The notes: generated by a model not told the origin, from the sequence alone. Shown: positions 1-9,674, numbered from the stretch's first letter. The stretch is 64,000 nt of DNA from Pseudomonas sp. HS6 (GCF_023375815.1 NZ_CP067412.1:124001-188000); one strand, 5' to 3'. Numbers and translations are program-made.

Positions 1-81
1 TGCCATGTAAGGCTGGTCGAATTCGGCACGCAGTGCCTCCTTCCAGCTCGGTTCGAGTTTGATACGGTCGTCAGCAGTCAT
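1..81 (-). CDS. ung: Uracil-DNA glycosylase, N-terminal end only (runs off the window start)
   Basis: Reading the minus strand from an ATG at 81 (or an in-frame ATG at 87) gives a peptide beginning [13 protein letters not shown] and continuing to a QPYM motif. This is the typical start of Pseudomonas family-1 uracil-DNA glycosylase, which removes uracil from DNA as the first step of base excision repair. Only about 27 codons lie in the window, so the catalytic motifs cannot be checked. It is divergent from the hydratase-family gene at 214. Confidence 0.8.
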   Translation of the reverse strand, partial: MTADDRIKLEPSWKEALRAEFDQPYMA

Positions 82-213
82 GGTCATACCCGGCAAAAAC
101 AATGGGGCGAACCCTAGGAAAGCCGACCACGCTTGTCAATTGATCTGACGCAGATCCGGCACTTTCCCACACAGCGATCATACTGATCGTTCAAATTCCC
201 GATCGAGGTCACG

Positions 214-1326
214 ATGAATCTGCACTTCGAAGAACTCACCGGCACCGACGGCGCGCGCATCGGCGTGGCCAGTCTGGATGCCGAAAAGTCGCTCAATGCG
301 CTGTCCCTGCCGATGATCCACGCCCTGAGCGACAAACTGAACGCCTGGGCCAAGGATCCGCAAATCGTCTGCGTGCTGCTGCGAGGCAATGGCGCCAAGG
401 CCTTCTGCGCCGGCGGCGAAGTGCGCAGCCTGGTGGAGGCCTGTCGCGCCCATCCCGGCGAAGTGCCGCCGCTGGCCGCACAGTTTTTCAACGCTGAATA
501 CCGTCTGGATTACAGCCTGCACACCTACCCGAAACCGTTGATCTGCTGGGGACATGGTTATGTGCTCGGCGGCGGTATGGGTCTGCTGCAAGGCGCGAGC
601 ATCCGGATCGTCACGCCGAGCAGTCGTCTGGCAATGCCGGAGATCAGCATCGGCCTGTACCCGGATGTCGGCGCCAGTTGGTTTCTGTCGCGGCTACCGG
701 GCAAGCTCGGTTTGTTCCTTGGTCTGACCGGCGCGCACATGAACGGTCGCGATGCGATCGATCTGGATCTGGCCGACCGCTTCCTGCTCGATGAACAGCA
801 GCAGGAACTGATCGACGGTTTGTTGCAGTTGAACTGGCAGGAACAGACCGCGATGCAGCTCAACAGCCTGCTCAAGGCGTTGCAGCAGGAAGCCGTGGCG
901 CAAATGCCGGAAGCGCAATGGTTGCCGCGCCGTCGGCAGATCGATGAACTGTTGGATGTCAGCGACGTGACCTGCGCCTGGAAAGCCATCAGCCTGCAAC
1001 GGGACAGCAGTGATCTGTTGATTGCCCGGGCGGCAAAAACCATGAGCGAAGGCTCACCACTGACCGCGCACTTGGTCTGGGAGCAGATTGTCCGCGCCCG
1101 CCACTTGTCGCTGGCCGAAGTCTTTCAGATGGAATACACCCTGAGCCTCAATTGCTGTCGGCATCCGGAATTCAGCGAAGGGGTTCGGGCGCGACTGATC
1201 GACAAGGATCACAAACCGCACTGGCACTGGCCGGACATCGCGCGGGTGCCGGACGCGGTGGTCGAGGCGCACTTTCACAAAGTCTGGGAGGGACGGCATC
1301 CGTTGGCGGATCTGTCGCAATACTAA
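214..1326 (+). CDS. Enoyl-CoA hydratase/isomerase family protein, 3-hydroxyisobutyryl-CoA hydrolase type
   Basis: A 370-residue crotonase-fold protein. The oxyanion-hole segments are visible: a KAFCAGGEV segment near residue 63 and GGGMGLLQGA near 118. A YPDVGASWFLSRLPG segment near residue 150 is characteristic of the ECH_2/HIBYL-CoA hydrolase branch, and the length fits that branch rather than the roughly 260-residue hydratases. Members hydrolyse 3-hydroxyisobutyryl-CoA in valine breakdown, but the exact acyl-CoA here is not readable from sequence. The ATG at 214 has a GAGGT Shine-Dalgarno at 205-209. It stands alone, divergent from ung. Confidence 0.8.
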   Translation: MNLHFEELTGTDGARIGVASLDAEKSLNALSLPMIHALSDKLNAWAKDPQIVCVLLRGNGAKAFCAGGEVRSLVEACRAHPGEVPPLAAQFFNAEYRLDYSLHTYPKPLICWGHGYVLGGGMGLLQGASIRIVTPSSRLAMPEISIGLYPDVGASWFLSRLPGKLGLFLGLTGAHMNGRDAIDLDLADRFLLDEQQQELIDGLLQLNWQEQTAMQLNSLLKALQQEAVAQMPEAQWLPRRRQIDELLDVSDVTCAWKAISLQRDSSDLLIARAAKTMSEGSPLTAHLVWEQIVRARHLSLAEVFQMEYTLSLNCCRHPEFSEGVRARLIDKDHKPHWHWPDIARVPDAVVEAHFHKVWEGRHPLADLSQY

Positions 1327-1402
1327 AACCGATTATTGCCCGCGATGGCAGTCTCTTGGGCTCTGTCGAGGGAAGCTCGAGCCAATCGCGAATTGGCTGC
1401 GA

Positions 1403-4400
1403 TCAGACATTCAACTCGTAAAACTCGATTATTTCCTTCATTGCCTGCAACGACTCCTCATCGTTTCTCGACAAGAGACCCTCTACATCCCGTAACGGAG
1501 GTAGAGGGTGCAAAAGCTCAGCGAGCTGGTTCGCCGTGTAATTTTTAACAGCTCCCTCTTCTCCTTGAACGCGGATGAAGCTGATAGCGGCATCGCCTCC
1601 TGAAAAGTGTTCGGAGACACGAATCTTTGGAGACATGCCATAACTGACTACGATGACGAGATCATCCCGTTCACGGTGGAACTTGAGTTGATCAATCGAC
1701 AGCCCGACCTCAGAAAAGTCTATACCGTCAGTTCCGCCACCGGCATTGACTACCAGGTCTCGTCCGAGACCATCATATTTATACACATCATTGCCCCCAC
1801 CACCGGACAAGGTGTCATTGCCCGGCCCACCGTAAATCACGTCATCGCCTGAGCCACCGCCGAGCAGGTCATCTCCTTGCATTCCCTTTATTTCACCAGC
1901 GCCGTTGAGGGTGTCATTACCGCGACCGCCCACAAGCGGCAAAAAAAGATTGTCTCGAAAAGACTTAACCTGAGCAGCGCCCTGAACGGTGATGCCGTGT
2001 TGATAAGTATCGGGGGCATTGCCTAATCGGCTAACGAGGTCTTTCAAACTGATGTTCGATCCGTCGGAAAACCTCACCCTTTCTATTCCGGAACCACTGA
2101 GATCATTCGGATTTGGCAAAACAATTCGTACTGTTTGAGATCCGCCCCATGTGATATTGAGTGTGGTGTATAGCATCTGGGCTCGAGGCGGTTGGCGATA
2201 AGCACCCTGTGTTGGAACGGGTAACAGTTCAATATTTACCACCTCAACCAACACAGCGCCCCAGGTTAACTGCAGCTTATCTGGGTTCGCCTCTTCTGGA
2301 AGAACGACTGTATCCATATCAAGCGCCCCTAACTCTTCATGCCACCCAGAGTCTCCAACCTCGGGACGCAAAAAAACGGGGTCAAGAACGTCGGCAATAA
2401 TGGTGGTTGCGCCATCATGCGCTTCTACGATGTAAGTGTCGGGACCGTTTTCGCCGTAAAGCCGATCTTCTCCCGGCCCACTGATCAAATAATCGGCCCC
2501 CGCGGAGCCGAGCAGTGTGTCGTTGCCTGCGCCAGCCGATAAAAATGCGCCAGGGATCCTGTCGTTCCCCCCGCCGTACTCAAGCACTGAACCAGCATAG
2601 GTAACCACCAAGTCATCTCCTGCACCGCCATGAAAGAGATTTCCCACTTCGAGATTTACCCTGCCGCCAGCGTCATTACCATGAACAACTTTATGCTTGA
2701 TCGTTTGGGTAGTAAAACTCCAGCGAAACGCTTTACGAACAGTTTCATGATTTTCGAAACTGCCAGCGGGATACACATACCACCCCTGAATAGCGCCCAT
2801 TTGGTCTATATCTTCGACTACAGCATCGCCCAAATTGAACGAAAACCCTGAATAACTGGAGCCAGACGGATAATACTTTGGCTTTTGTTCCGGTAATTGC
2901 GCTGCTTCAGTTTTTACAAACTTGAACGTGGTTTTCGTTGCAAAGATTGACTGCCTTTCACTCACCACGGCGTCAGCGGCAATCGCCCCCATCCACTCAG
3001 GTGTTTTGGAAAAGACTCCGACTTCAACATCCTCATGGATCAGTTCGGCGCTAATGGCGTAGCCACTTTCGTCGGTAGCAATATGACTTCGAACCCAAAC
3101 ACCCTGCTCGTTCAGTGCAAATCCTGATGCCTGCCTGTCCGCTGAGCGCTTTGCTTTCAGTTCCGAAAGAAAAAGGATATGCCACGCGGTGTGATGACCC
3201 GCGTCACTGTCTTCCCTCTCAGTAGAAGCGGCTAAGTCATCGGGCAGTGTCTGGACGACTGCTTCGCTCTCACTCTCAATGTCCTGCTTTTTTTCGGGAT
3301 CGGGTACCGCAGCAATAGTCGCGGACGGATCCGTTACATCTGCCGGTTGCACCGTTAATTTGATTACATCCTGAAAGTTCAGGATCACGCCATCGTTAAA
3401 TCTGAACGTCGAACCTGCCCACTTTTCATGGTGACGAATCAGAAGTGCGTCACCAAAACCATTCGAGAGCCGCAACGCCGTGCCCGCCTCAAGATTGACG
3501 ATCTTGGCCTGCAGGTTCTCCGCAGAAAATCCATCGCCAAAACTTACGACATTGTTGCCACCTGTATCGGTAACAACATCCAGTCCATCGCCCACTCCGA
3601 AATAGAAAACATCGTTACCCTGCATCCCTTCCAGATAATCGTTGCCGGCGCCACCATCGAACACATTATCGCCACGGCCGCCGCGTAAATAATCGACTCC
3701 CTCCCCGCCAACCAAAGTGTCGTTTCCACCACCGCCCAGTAAAGTGTCGTTGCCTGAACCACCGTCAAGATAATCGGCGCCGTGTTCCTCTTCGGAGGTT
3801 TGCTCGTAGTCCCCCATCAAGATGTCGTCATCGGCACCTCCGAAAAGCGTATCGGCACCCAAACCTCCCCATAGCGTGTCGTTTCCTGCATCGCCTCGAA
3901 TCTGGTCATTGTTGGTTCCGCCCGCTTGCAATTCATGTGCATCGCCATCCAGAGCATCAGCGCCTGCCCCGCCTATCAGAGTGTCGGAGCCACCAAAACC
4001 TCGGAGTGTGTCGTCACCCGTACCGCCATCAAGAAAATCATCACCGTGATAATGAATCGGGTGGTCGGGGTAATCACCTGCCAAATCATCGTTACCGGAG
4101 CCACCGAAAAGTGAATCCCCAGCACCGCCGCCCCAAAGGGTGTCGTTGCCCGCGCCGCCATCCAGAAAATCACTTCCAAAAAAATGGGCGGCATCACCCG
4201 AAATACCTCGCAACACATCGTCATCACCGTTCAGAACATCATTGCCGGAGCCTCCGTACAACACGTCGCTACCACCGTTGCCGGCTAAAGCGTCATCGCC
4301 ACTGCCACCCTCCAACAAATCGTTGCCATGGTGGCGGCTGTGGAGACCACCGCCCCAATCCAGGTTATCTCCGAACAATGTGTCATTGCCGGTCCCGCCG

Positions 4401-6961
4401 GACAGCGTGTCATTACCTCCTTCACCGGCCAACATGTCGTCTTCACTTCCGCCGTCAAGCAGATCATCTCCCCCGCCTCCATTGATAAAGTCCCGGCCAC
4501 CCTGGCCATAGAGAACATCATTGCCTCCCTCCAAGGTTTTGTTCAGAGAAGCGTTATCGAAAACCGTACGCATGCTCGTGATTCCACCGGGGATTAGAAC
4601 GTTAACTCTCTTGTATTCCCAGTTTTGCTCGAGCATTCCGGTCGCCTCATCTCCGGATAAATTGTCGTCGCCTGCTCCCCCAATCAACGTGTCTCGACCG
4701 TTTCCACCGAGCAGCACGTCTCGCGAGGCAGTGCCGACAAGCAGATCATCACCCGGCCCTCCATCCAGCCAATCTCCACGGCTGTTCTTCCCCTTTGCAG
4801 TATCAGCAAGGGCTTTTTCTAGCGTCGACTGTTTGTAGCCGAATAAGCGGTCGTTCCCCTCTTTGCCGAACAATCGATCAGACCCGCCAAGACCAACGAT
4901 GAGGTCATCCTTCGGTGACCCGTAAAGCAAATCGGCTTTGTTCCTCTGCTTGACGTTGGGCATAAGCAGGGCGTTGCCCAACTGATCATAGGAAGGTTGA
5001 TCCCCACGAACATTCGGGTCGTTATCTTTAACTTTCCAGTCGCCTTGAAGGACCAGATCTGGAGCGGGGAACGTCTGGTCCTGGTAATCAGGAAGATCAA
5101 TGCCAAGCATCCCCGGCTTGAAGTTCTTTACGACGATGAGATCACTCAGTCCGTATTTGATGTTCAGCGTGTTTTCAGCCTGATCTTCAATGAGGGTCAA
5201 GCTGATGGCTCGATCTTCCGTAAGCCAGATATTGCTGAGGGGAGCACTGCGTTCGAGAGGTGGAATCGGAAGTCCATTTATCAGCAACGCGCCCTCAACG
5301 TCCGCCTCAAAGATCTCGTCTATCCCATCTCCGCTGGAAAACTCATACCGATCCTTCCCCGACCCACCGGCCAGAAAGTCATCGCCTCTGCCACCCACCA
5401 AAACATCATTACCCGCCATCCCGTACAACGCGTCGTTCCCTTCGTCTCCTGTTATAGAGTCGTTACCGCTACCCGCCTGGATAACGTCATTACCGGACAG
5501 CCCACTGATTGAATCGTTGCCGCCACCGCCGTAAAGATGATCGGTATTTGCCCCGCCACCAAATGATCGTCCGCCGTCATCACCAAACATGACCAGGGGG
5601 TTCGCGACGCCTGTGGTCATCGGGGCCTGTTTGCCCGACGCCAAATCCGAATAGGAAAAGGTCTGGACAGTGTTTCGACCGAACGATCCATTGGTTCGGG
5701 AAATCAGCCGGGCCAGCATTTCAGAGCGATCAGCAAGCCATTGCTCAGTGATGAAGCCCTCCCCCGTTTCGGGATCGTAAAGCTCCAATCCGTGTCCGGA
5801 AAAACCATCGGATCGTTCAATCACGACCTCACTTAACTGCTGGAGAGAATTGCGTAACGCGACGCCGATGGGCGTTGCCTGGGCGGCCAACTTGGCCCAG
5901 TCGCTGGCGCTGCCGTACTCGCCAATGGTTCTGGTAACGATACTTTGCGATTGAGCCGGAGAAAGTGCGGAGAAAAATGTGTAGGCGTTGGAGACGAAGG
6001 TTTCATCGGTGGTAGGTGTGGCGGCCGAATTTCCATCGTATGTCCGCCTGAGCATGTCAAAGAAGTCATTCAGGTTATATCGCAATATCAGTCTGACAAT
6101 AGGTGAAATTGGCGTACCTCTCACCACGTGCTGAATAAGCGGATTGATACTGCCACTGGCGAGAGCGATATTTATTTGTTCGGGTAGGACTGAGAACAGG
6201 CTTTCGACCATATTCAACCCGAAGTTTTTGATCACCGCCTGCAAGGCCATGCCGTATGAATCCACGGCAAACAGAATATTCTTTAGGTCATCTAGCCTGT
6301 TGAATCTGGCAAGACCATGATTCCCTTTTATATGGGAATCCGGGTCACCGGCGGAGATCAATCGCCAGGTTTCATAGGGTCTTTCTCCACCCAGCAGGCT
6401 AAAGCCGATTGTTCCAGACCATCCCGCATTACGACTGGTAGCCGTATCAATGTCACCAACATCTTCACGAAATAATACTTTACCAATAGCGCTCGCATCG
6501 ATTTCTGCAATTTGGCTTATGGAGGGCACAGTCCATGGAGCCAAATCATGCTCAACGGAGCCTTTTATCAACGTATTCATGAGATTGACAGCCACCTGAT
6601 TAGATGACTGTTGCATCTTCGAATCGCTGATTTTTTTATTTAACCTTAACTCCCCCTGCCGCAGGGTATAAGCTCGGATCAATGCAGAATAAGCGCCCAC
6701 TCCGCCATTTGCATCAATTGCTACATCGAGCCAGAGTTTGGCATCTTTAAAAATGCCCATTACGCTCTCATCGAACGCAGAACCGCCTAAAAACTTCCCA
6801 CCCAAAATATTCGACAATGTACGATAAAGTACAGCACAGTTTCGCCCCTCCACTGCCATCGCAAAATACTCTTCCTCCTCGACATTGAATTTCATTCCCT
6901 CACAAATATTTGCAGCCTGCAAAATTTCCGACTTTTCCAAATCACTGAATATATAGCTCAT
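1403..6961 (-). CDS. Giant RTX (hemolysin-type calcium-binding) repeat protein
   Basis: About 1852 residues. Residues 1 to about 470 are non-repetitive. RTX nonapeptides (GGxGxDxLx) follow in four blocks near residues 472-545, 679-1125, 1439-1510 and 1676-1727, separated by non-repeat domains; one of these, near 617, has the VVKNFKPG strand found in haemolysin-related linkers. Such repeats bind calcium and fold after type I secretion, so an extracellular or surface location is expected. The ATG at 6961 is preferred over GTG 6967 because AGGGAAG lies just upstream. The start lies directly behind the stop of the membrane-protein gene at 6964, so the two are probably co-transcribed. No type I exporter gene is nearby. 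Whether it is an adhesin, toxin or enzyme cannot be told. Confidence 0.85.
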   Translation of the reverse strand: MSYIFSDLEKSEILQAANICEGMKFNVEEEEYFAMAVEGRNCAVLYRTLSNILGGKFLGGSAFDESVMGIFKDAKLWLDVAIDANGGVGAYSALIRAYTLRQGELRLNKKISDSKMQQSSNQVAVNLMNTLIKGSVEHDLAPWTVPSISQIAEIDASAIGKVLFREDVGDIDTATSRNAGWSGTIGFSLLGGERPYETWRLISAGDPDSHIKGNHGLARFNRLDDLKNILFAVDSYGMALQAVIKNFGLNMVESLFSVLPEQINIALASGSINPLIQHVVRGTPISPIVRLILRYNLNDFFDMLRRTYDGNSAATPTTDETFVSNAYTFFSALSPAQSQSIVTRTIGEYGSASDWAKLAAQATPIGVALRNSLQQLSEVVIERSDGFSGHGLELYDPETGEGFITEQWLADRSEMLARLISRTNGSFGRNTVQTFSYSDLASGKQAPMTTGVANPLVMFGDDGGRSFGGGANTDHLYGGGGNDSISGLSGNDVIQAGSGNDSITGDEGNDALYGMAGNDVLVGGRGDDFLAGGSGKDRYEFSSGDGIDEIFEADVEGALLINGLPIPPLERSAPLSNIWLTEDRAISLTLIEDQAENTLNIKYGLSDLIVVKNFKPGMLGIDLPDYQDQTFPAPDLVLQGDWKVKDNDPNVRGDQPSYDQLGNALLMPNVKQRNKADLLYGSPKDDLIVGLGGSDRLFGKEGNDRLFGYKQSTLEKALADTAKGKNSRGDWLDGGPGDDLLVGTASRDVLLGGNGRDTLIGGAGDDNLSGDEATGMLEQNWEYKRVNVLIPGGITSMRTVFDNASLNKTLEGGNDVLYGQGGRDFINGGGGDDLLDGGSEDDMLAGEGGNDTLSGGTGNDTLFGDNLDWGGGLHSRHHGNDLLEGGSGDDALAGNGGSDVLYGGSGNDVLNGDDDVLRGISGDAAHFFGSDFLDGGAGNDTLWGGGAGDSLFGGSGNDDLAGDYPDHPIHYHGDDFLDGGTGDDTLRGFGGSDTLIGGAGADALDGDAHELQAGGTNNDQIRGDAGNDTLWGGLGADTLFGGADDDILMGDYEQTSEEEHGADYLDGGSGNDTLLGGGGNDTLVGGEGVDYLRGGRGDNVFDGGAGNDYLEGMQGNDVFYFGVGDGLDVVTDTGGNNVVSFGDGFSAENLQAKIVNLEAGTALRLSNGFGDALLIRHHEKWAGSTFRFNDGVILNFQDVIKLTVQPADVTDPSATIAAVPDPEKKQDIESESEAVVQTLPDDLAASTEREDSDAGHHTAWHILFLSELKAKRSADRQASGFALNEQGVWVRSHIATDESGYAISAELIHEDVEVGVFSKTPEWMGAIAADAVVSERQSIFATKTTFKFVKTEAAQLPEQKPKYYPSGSSYSGFSFNLGDAVVEDIDQMGAIQGWYVYPAGSFENHETVRKAFRWSFTTQTIKHKVVHGNDAGGRVNLEVGNLFHGGAGDDLVVTYAGSVLEYGGGNDRIPGAFLSAGAGNDTLLGSAGADYLISGPGEDRLYGENGPDTYIVEAHDGATTIIADVLDPVFLRPEVGDSGWHEELGALDMDTVVLPEEANPDKLQLTWGAVLVEVVNIELLPVPTQGAYRQPPRAQMLYTTLNITWGGSQTVRIVLPNPNDLSGSGIERVRFSDGSNISLKDLVSRLGNAPDTYQHGITVQGAAQVKSFRDNLFLPLVGGRGNDTLNGAGEIKGMQGDDLLGGGSGDDVIYGGPGNDTLSGGGGNDVYKYDGLGRDLVVNAGGGTDGIDFSEVGLSIDQLKFHRERDDLVIVVSYGMSPKIRVSEHFSGGDAAISFIRVQGEEGAVKNYTANQLAELLHPLPPLRDVEGLLSRNDEESLQAMKEIIEFYELNV

Positions 6962-6963
6962 AT

Positions 6964-7824
6964 TCACTTCCCTGTAATAATTGAATGTGAAAGATAGTCG
7001 CTGACAGCCTTAAGCGCTTCTGGAGCACCCCGCAAGCCCTCGGTACCCAAATGTATACGAGCATCCCCACCTGCAAAGTCGAAATGGTGCAACTCGACCG
7101 TACAATACGTACGTAAACTCCCAAACTCCAAATTCTCCAACTGCTCCTTATTCATTTTCAAAAGATATGCTTTACTCAAACCACTGGCAGAAGCTTTAGA
7201 TTCGGGCGAATTTAAACCAATACAATTTATCTTCCGTGGTGTTCCATCACGCCGGCGCCAGTCCTGCATAACAAAAATTCGAACAGAGAATTCATTTTTG
7301 ATACTGGGTGGAGGCGCGGTAAGCCAAAGTTCCAGGCCTGGATAATTTTTCAGCTTAACAATCAGTTCATCCGGCCAATTCACATGCCGCCCGCCCATGT
7401 TGTGCGGTGCCGTGGTATCCCTTCTTGTGAAAAGCCTGGCGGTAACGTGGTAATGCGTCCAGCTGCTGGGTGGTTCTACCCCAAGAGTTTCATACACAGG
7501 AAACAGTTCTTTTCCCGTCCACCAGAATGACCCATCAAGAAGATCGGCAATACAGGAACCGTCGCTCCTTACTGTCGACCCAAAATGGAACCCGGGAATC
7601 CTTGTCCGGTCCAGCAGACTGCCGCCAAGGATAGGGACCTGCTCCATACCCGCCAGTTTCCTGCTGCACTCCCCCTGTTTTTTCTGATAAATCGCCCGCT
7701 TTTCTGCTGCCTCTTCCCACCGGATATAGAAATCAACCATCCAATAACAGATCGCTAGCAACACACCATATTTAACCGCCCGTCTGCACTGACGAAAAAC
7801 TTCCCTGCGAGACATCTTCAGCAT
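6964..7824 (-). CDS. Single-pass membrane protein of unknown function, co-transcribed with the RTX gene
   Basis: 286 residues from ATG 7824, chosen because GGAGA precedes it; an in-frame start at 7851 has no such support. A basic N-terminus is followed by one hydrophobic segment (about residues 16-34, YGVLLAICYWMVDFYI), then a long soluble domain, predicted periplasmic by the positive-inside rule. The soluble part is rich in Trp, Pro and aromatic residues and shows no family motif I recognise. It sits between the glycosyltransferase (46-nt gap) and the RTX gene (no gap), so a role in handling, tethering or modifying the RTX protein is a reasonable inference only. Confidence 0.6.
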   Translation of the reverse strand: MLKMSRREVFRQCRRAVKYGVLLAICYWMVDFYIRWEEAAEKRAIYQKKQGECSRKLAGMEQVPILGGSLLDRTRIPGFHFGSTVRSDGSCIADLLDGSFWWTGKELFPVYETLGVEPPSSWTHYHVTARLFTRRDTTAPHNMGGRHVNWPDELIVKLKNYPGLELWLTAPPPSIKNEFSVRIFVMQDWRRRDGTPRKINCIGLNSPESKASASGLSKAYLLKMNKEQLENLEFGSLRTYCTVELHHFDFAGGDARIHLGTEGLRGAPEALKAVSDYLSHSIITGK

Positions 7825-7870
7825 TTCAAATCTCCATTTTAAAATGACCAATCACATCACTCGAGACAAC

Positions 7871-9070
7871 TCACCTCATCAACTCCTTGAACACTTCGAA
7901 GTAGCCGCTTACTCCTTTAACCACATCGAATTCGCTTGCCTTCAACCTCGCCGCGTCCTTCATAGACTCAAAGCCACCGAAAGACGTTAAAACCCTACAC
8001 ACTGCCGTGGCGATTTTTTCAGCATCAAAAAAGTCCACAAGTATTCCGTTGACTTCACTCTCGATAACTTCCCGTACGGGAGCGGTATCTGAGCCGACGA
8101 CAACACAGCCAGACGCCATTGCCTCCAATAGAGACCACGACAGTACAAACGGATATGTCAAATACACGTGAGCCTTTGAAAGAACAAGAACCGATCTATA
8201 GGTTTGATAAGGCAACCTCCCTACAAAGTGAACGCTAGAAATATCAACATCCACTTCCGCGAGCATCTTGCTCCGCCAGTTCGGGTATCCAACGGGCATC
8301 CGTCCATAACTGACATCATCCCCGCCCACTACAATGATCTGCGCACTCGGGCACTTTTCCTGAATACAGGGAATGGCTCTCATAAAACTATGAAACCCAC
8401 GATACGGTTCAAGATTTCTGGCGACATAAGTCACGACAGGCTGACCTGCTTTTATCACGCACCCGTTTGGCAACGTTACAGACTCGACCTTTTCCAACTC
8501 GACAACTTGGACAACACCTTCGTGAATGACACGAATCTTAGATTGGTACGCTTGTGGAAAAAGACTGCGCTGCCATTGTGTAGGCGCAATCCCGACATCA
8601 CATTGTTCAATACTCAGAAGATGCAGCGAGTTCAAAACTCTAAGTCTTGAAGACGCGTCCATCGCACAGGGAAATTCAGGATCGAAACCAGAGTCTGCCC
8701 CATGCGCTCGGTAATAGTACTCACAGAAATGAACTAGAGGCACATCGGGGTACACATCCTTGACGAATAGCGTTTCGCCCCACCCTGGATGTGCGAGTAT
8801 TACATCAGGCTGAAAACCTGCCCGATTAAGCCCCAACAATATTCTTTTAACTTTCTGCCCATCGGAAACAGCTTCTTCATACTTATGTAAATAGCAATGA
8901 ACGCCGTTAAATTTCTTTCTTGACGGCCTATATCGATACAACCTTACACCGGCAACACCTGGTGCTGTATCACGTCCAACTGCAATGACTCCCAGACGCC
9001 TGCGCAATGCTTCCAACGCCACATGACGAAATTGACCGGGAAAATTCTGATGAATGATAAGAAGATTCAT
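7871..9070 (-). CDS. Family 4-type glycosyltransferase
   Basis: About 399 residues from ATG 9070, where family similarity begins (MNLLIIHQNFPGQFRH, the FPGQF-type N-terminus of one GT4 subgroup). A GTG at 9103 would add 11 unlikely residues. The C-terminal half shows the GT-B signature: YVARNLEPYRGF near residue 230 and LSWSLLEAMASGC followed by GSDTAPVREVI near 330-350, which includes the nucleotide-sugar binding ExxxSGxP-like region. Such enzymes transfer a sugar from an activated donor in the cytoplasm. It is first in the cluster with the membrane protein and RTX gene, which suggests that protein glycosylation or a linked glycan is involved. The acceptor is unknown. Confidence 0.8.
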   Translation of the reverse strand: MNLLIIHQNFPGQFRHVALEALRRRLGVIAVGRDTAPGVAGVRLYRYRPSRKKFNGVHCYLHKYEEAVSDGQKVKRILLGLNRAGFQPDVILAHPGWGETLFVKDVYPDVPLVHFCEYYYRAHGADSGFDPEFPCAMDASSRLRVLNSLHLLSIEQCDVGIAPTQWQRSLFPQAYQSKIRVIHEGVVQVVELEKVESVTLPNGCVIKAGQPVVTYVARNLEPYRGFHSFMRAIPCIQEKCPSAQIIVVGGDDVSYGRMPVGYPNWRSKMLAEVDVDISSVHFVGRLPYQTYRSVLVLSKAHVYLTYPFVLSWSLLEAMASGCVVVGSDTAPVREVIESEVNGILVDFFDAEKIATAVCRVLTSFGGFESMKDAARLKASEFDVVKGVSGYFEVFKELMR

Positions 9071-9170
9071 ATCTGAGCAATATCCCGCGCTTATACACCT
9101 CACTGAAATTGAAGTTTTTCAACATCAATATGTGCATACAAACGCTAACAAATGTTCAGAAATAAAACTG

Positions 9171-9194
9171 TAGGAGGGTTCCGAGAACCTCCTA
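9171..9194. other. Inverted repeat upstream of the glycosyltransferase-RTX cluster
   Basis: TAGGAGGGTTC is followed, after CGA, by GAACCTCCTA, an almost perfect inverted repeat with one bulged base. It lies 100 bases upstream of the glycosyltransferase ATG and has no T-run, so it is more like an operator or mRNA-leader stem than a terminator. Function unknown. Confidence 0.4.
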
Positions 9195-9233
9195 GGAGAT
9201 GGTTCGATACACGTTATTGCCGAAAAACAGGCA

Positions 9234-9264
9234 AAAAAAGCGGCGCTCAATGCGCCGCTTTTTT
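9234..9264. terminator. Bidirectional intrinsic terminator
   Basis: AAAAAAGCGGCGC, loop TCAAT, GCGCCGCTTTTTT: a perfect GC-rich stem flanked by A and T runs. It lies just past the stop of the lipoprotein gene at 9273 and would end that minus-strand transcript. Confidence 0.85.
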
Positions 9265-9272
9265 GCGGGTAG

Positions 9273-9674
9273 TTACCAGCGGTTGCCGCGCCAGTGATCG
9301 CCGCGTCCGCTATGGCGGTCATAGTCGCCACGACCGCGGTGGTCGTCCCAACCACCGCGACGGTGGCCATCCCAGCGTCCGCGATCATCGCCATGCCAGC
9401 GGCGGCTCTCGTAGTAACGCGGGGCCGGTTGATAGTAACGAGGCGCCGAATAGTAGCGTGGAGCCGGATGGTAATAGCGTGGCGCTGGCTGGTAGTAACG
9501 CGGGGCCGAATAGTAGGTGCTGCCGCCGCTGTAATAAGTGCCACCGCTGTTGTAGTACGAAGGAGACTGAGAGCTGTAGACCTCTGACCTGTAATAGCTG
9601 TCTCCGTAGGAATAAGGGACGCAACCGCCAATCGAAAAAAGCATCACGGCAAGCAGAAGAATTCGGCGATACAT
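9273..9674 (-). CDS. Tyrosine-rich small lipoprotein with repeats
   Basis: 133 residues from ATG 9674, preceded by a strong AGGAGG. The signal peptide ends in a lipobox (FSIGGC), predicting a lipid-anchored envelope protein. The middle consists of repeated APRYYQP / APRYYHP units, and the tail is rich in Arg, Gly, Asp, His and Trp (RGDYDRHSGRGDHW). Low-complexity lipoproteins of this sort are common in Pseudomonas but have no assigned function. It resembles the next gene upstream (9853-10116) in design: short signal, lipobox, then a tyrosine/glycine-rich body. Confidence 0.7.
   Translation of the reverse strand: MYRRILLLAVMLFSIGGCVPYSYGDSYYRSEVYSSQSPSYYNSGGTYYSGGSTYYSAPRYYQPAPRYYHPAPRYYSAPRYYQPAPRYYESRRWHGDDRGRWDGHRRGGWDDHRGRGDYDRHSGRGDHWRGNRW

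Noticed and set aside
3822..4597. Several overlapping plus-strand frames across the RTX region with Pro/Ser- or Arg/His-rich translations
   Set aside because: They arise from the antisense of the repeated GGxGxD codons and are not genes.
3650..5560. Possible CRISPR or tandem DNA repeat array in the RTX gene
   Set aside because: The periodicity is the roughly 27-base RTX codon repeat within one continuous reading frame, with no constant repeat and unique spacers.
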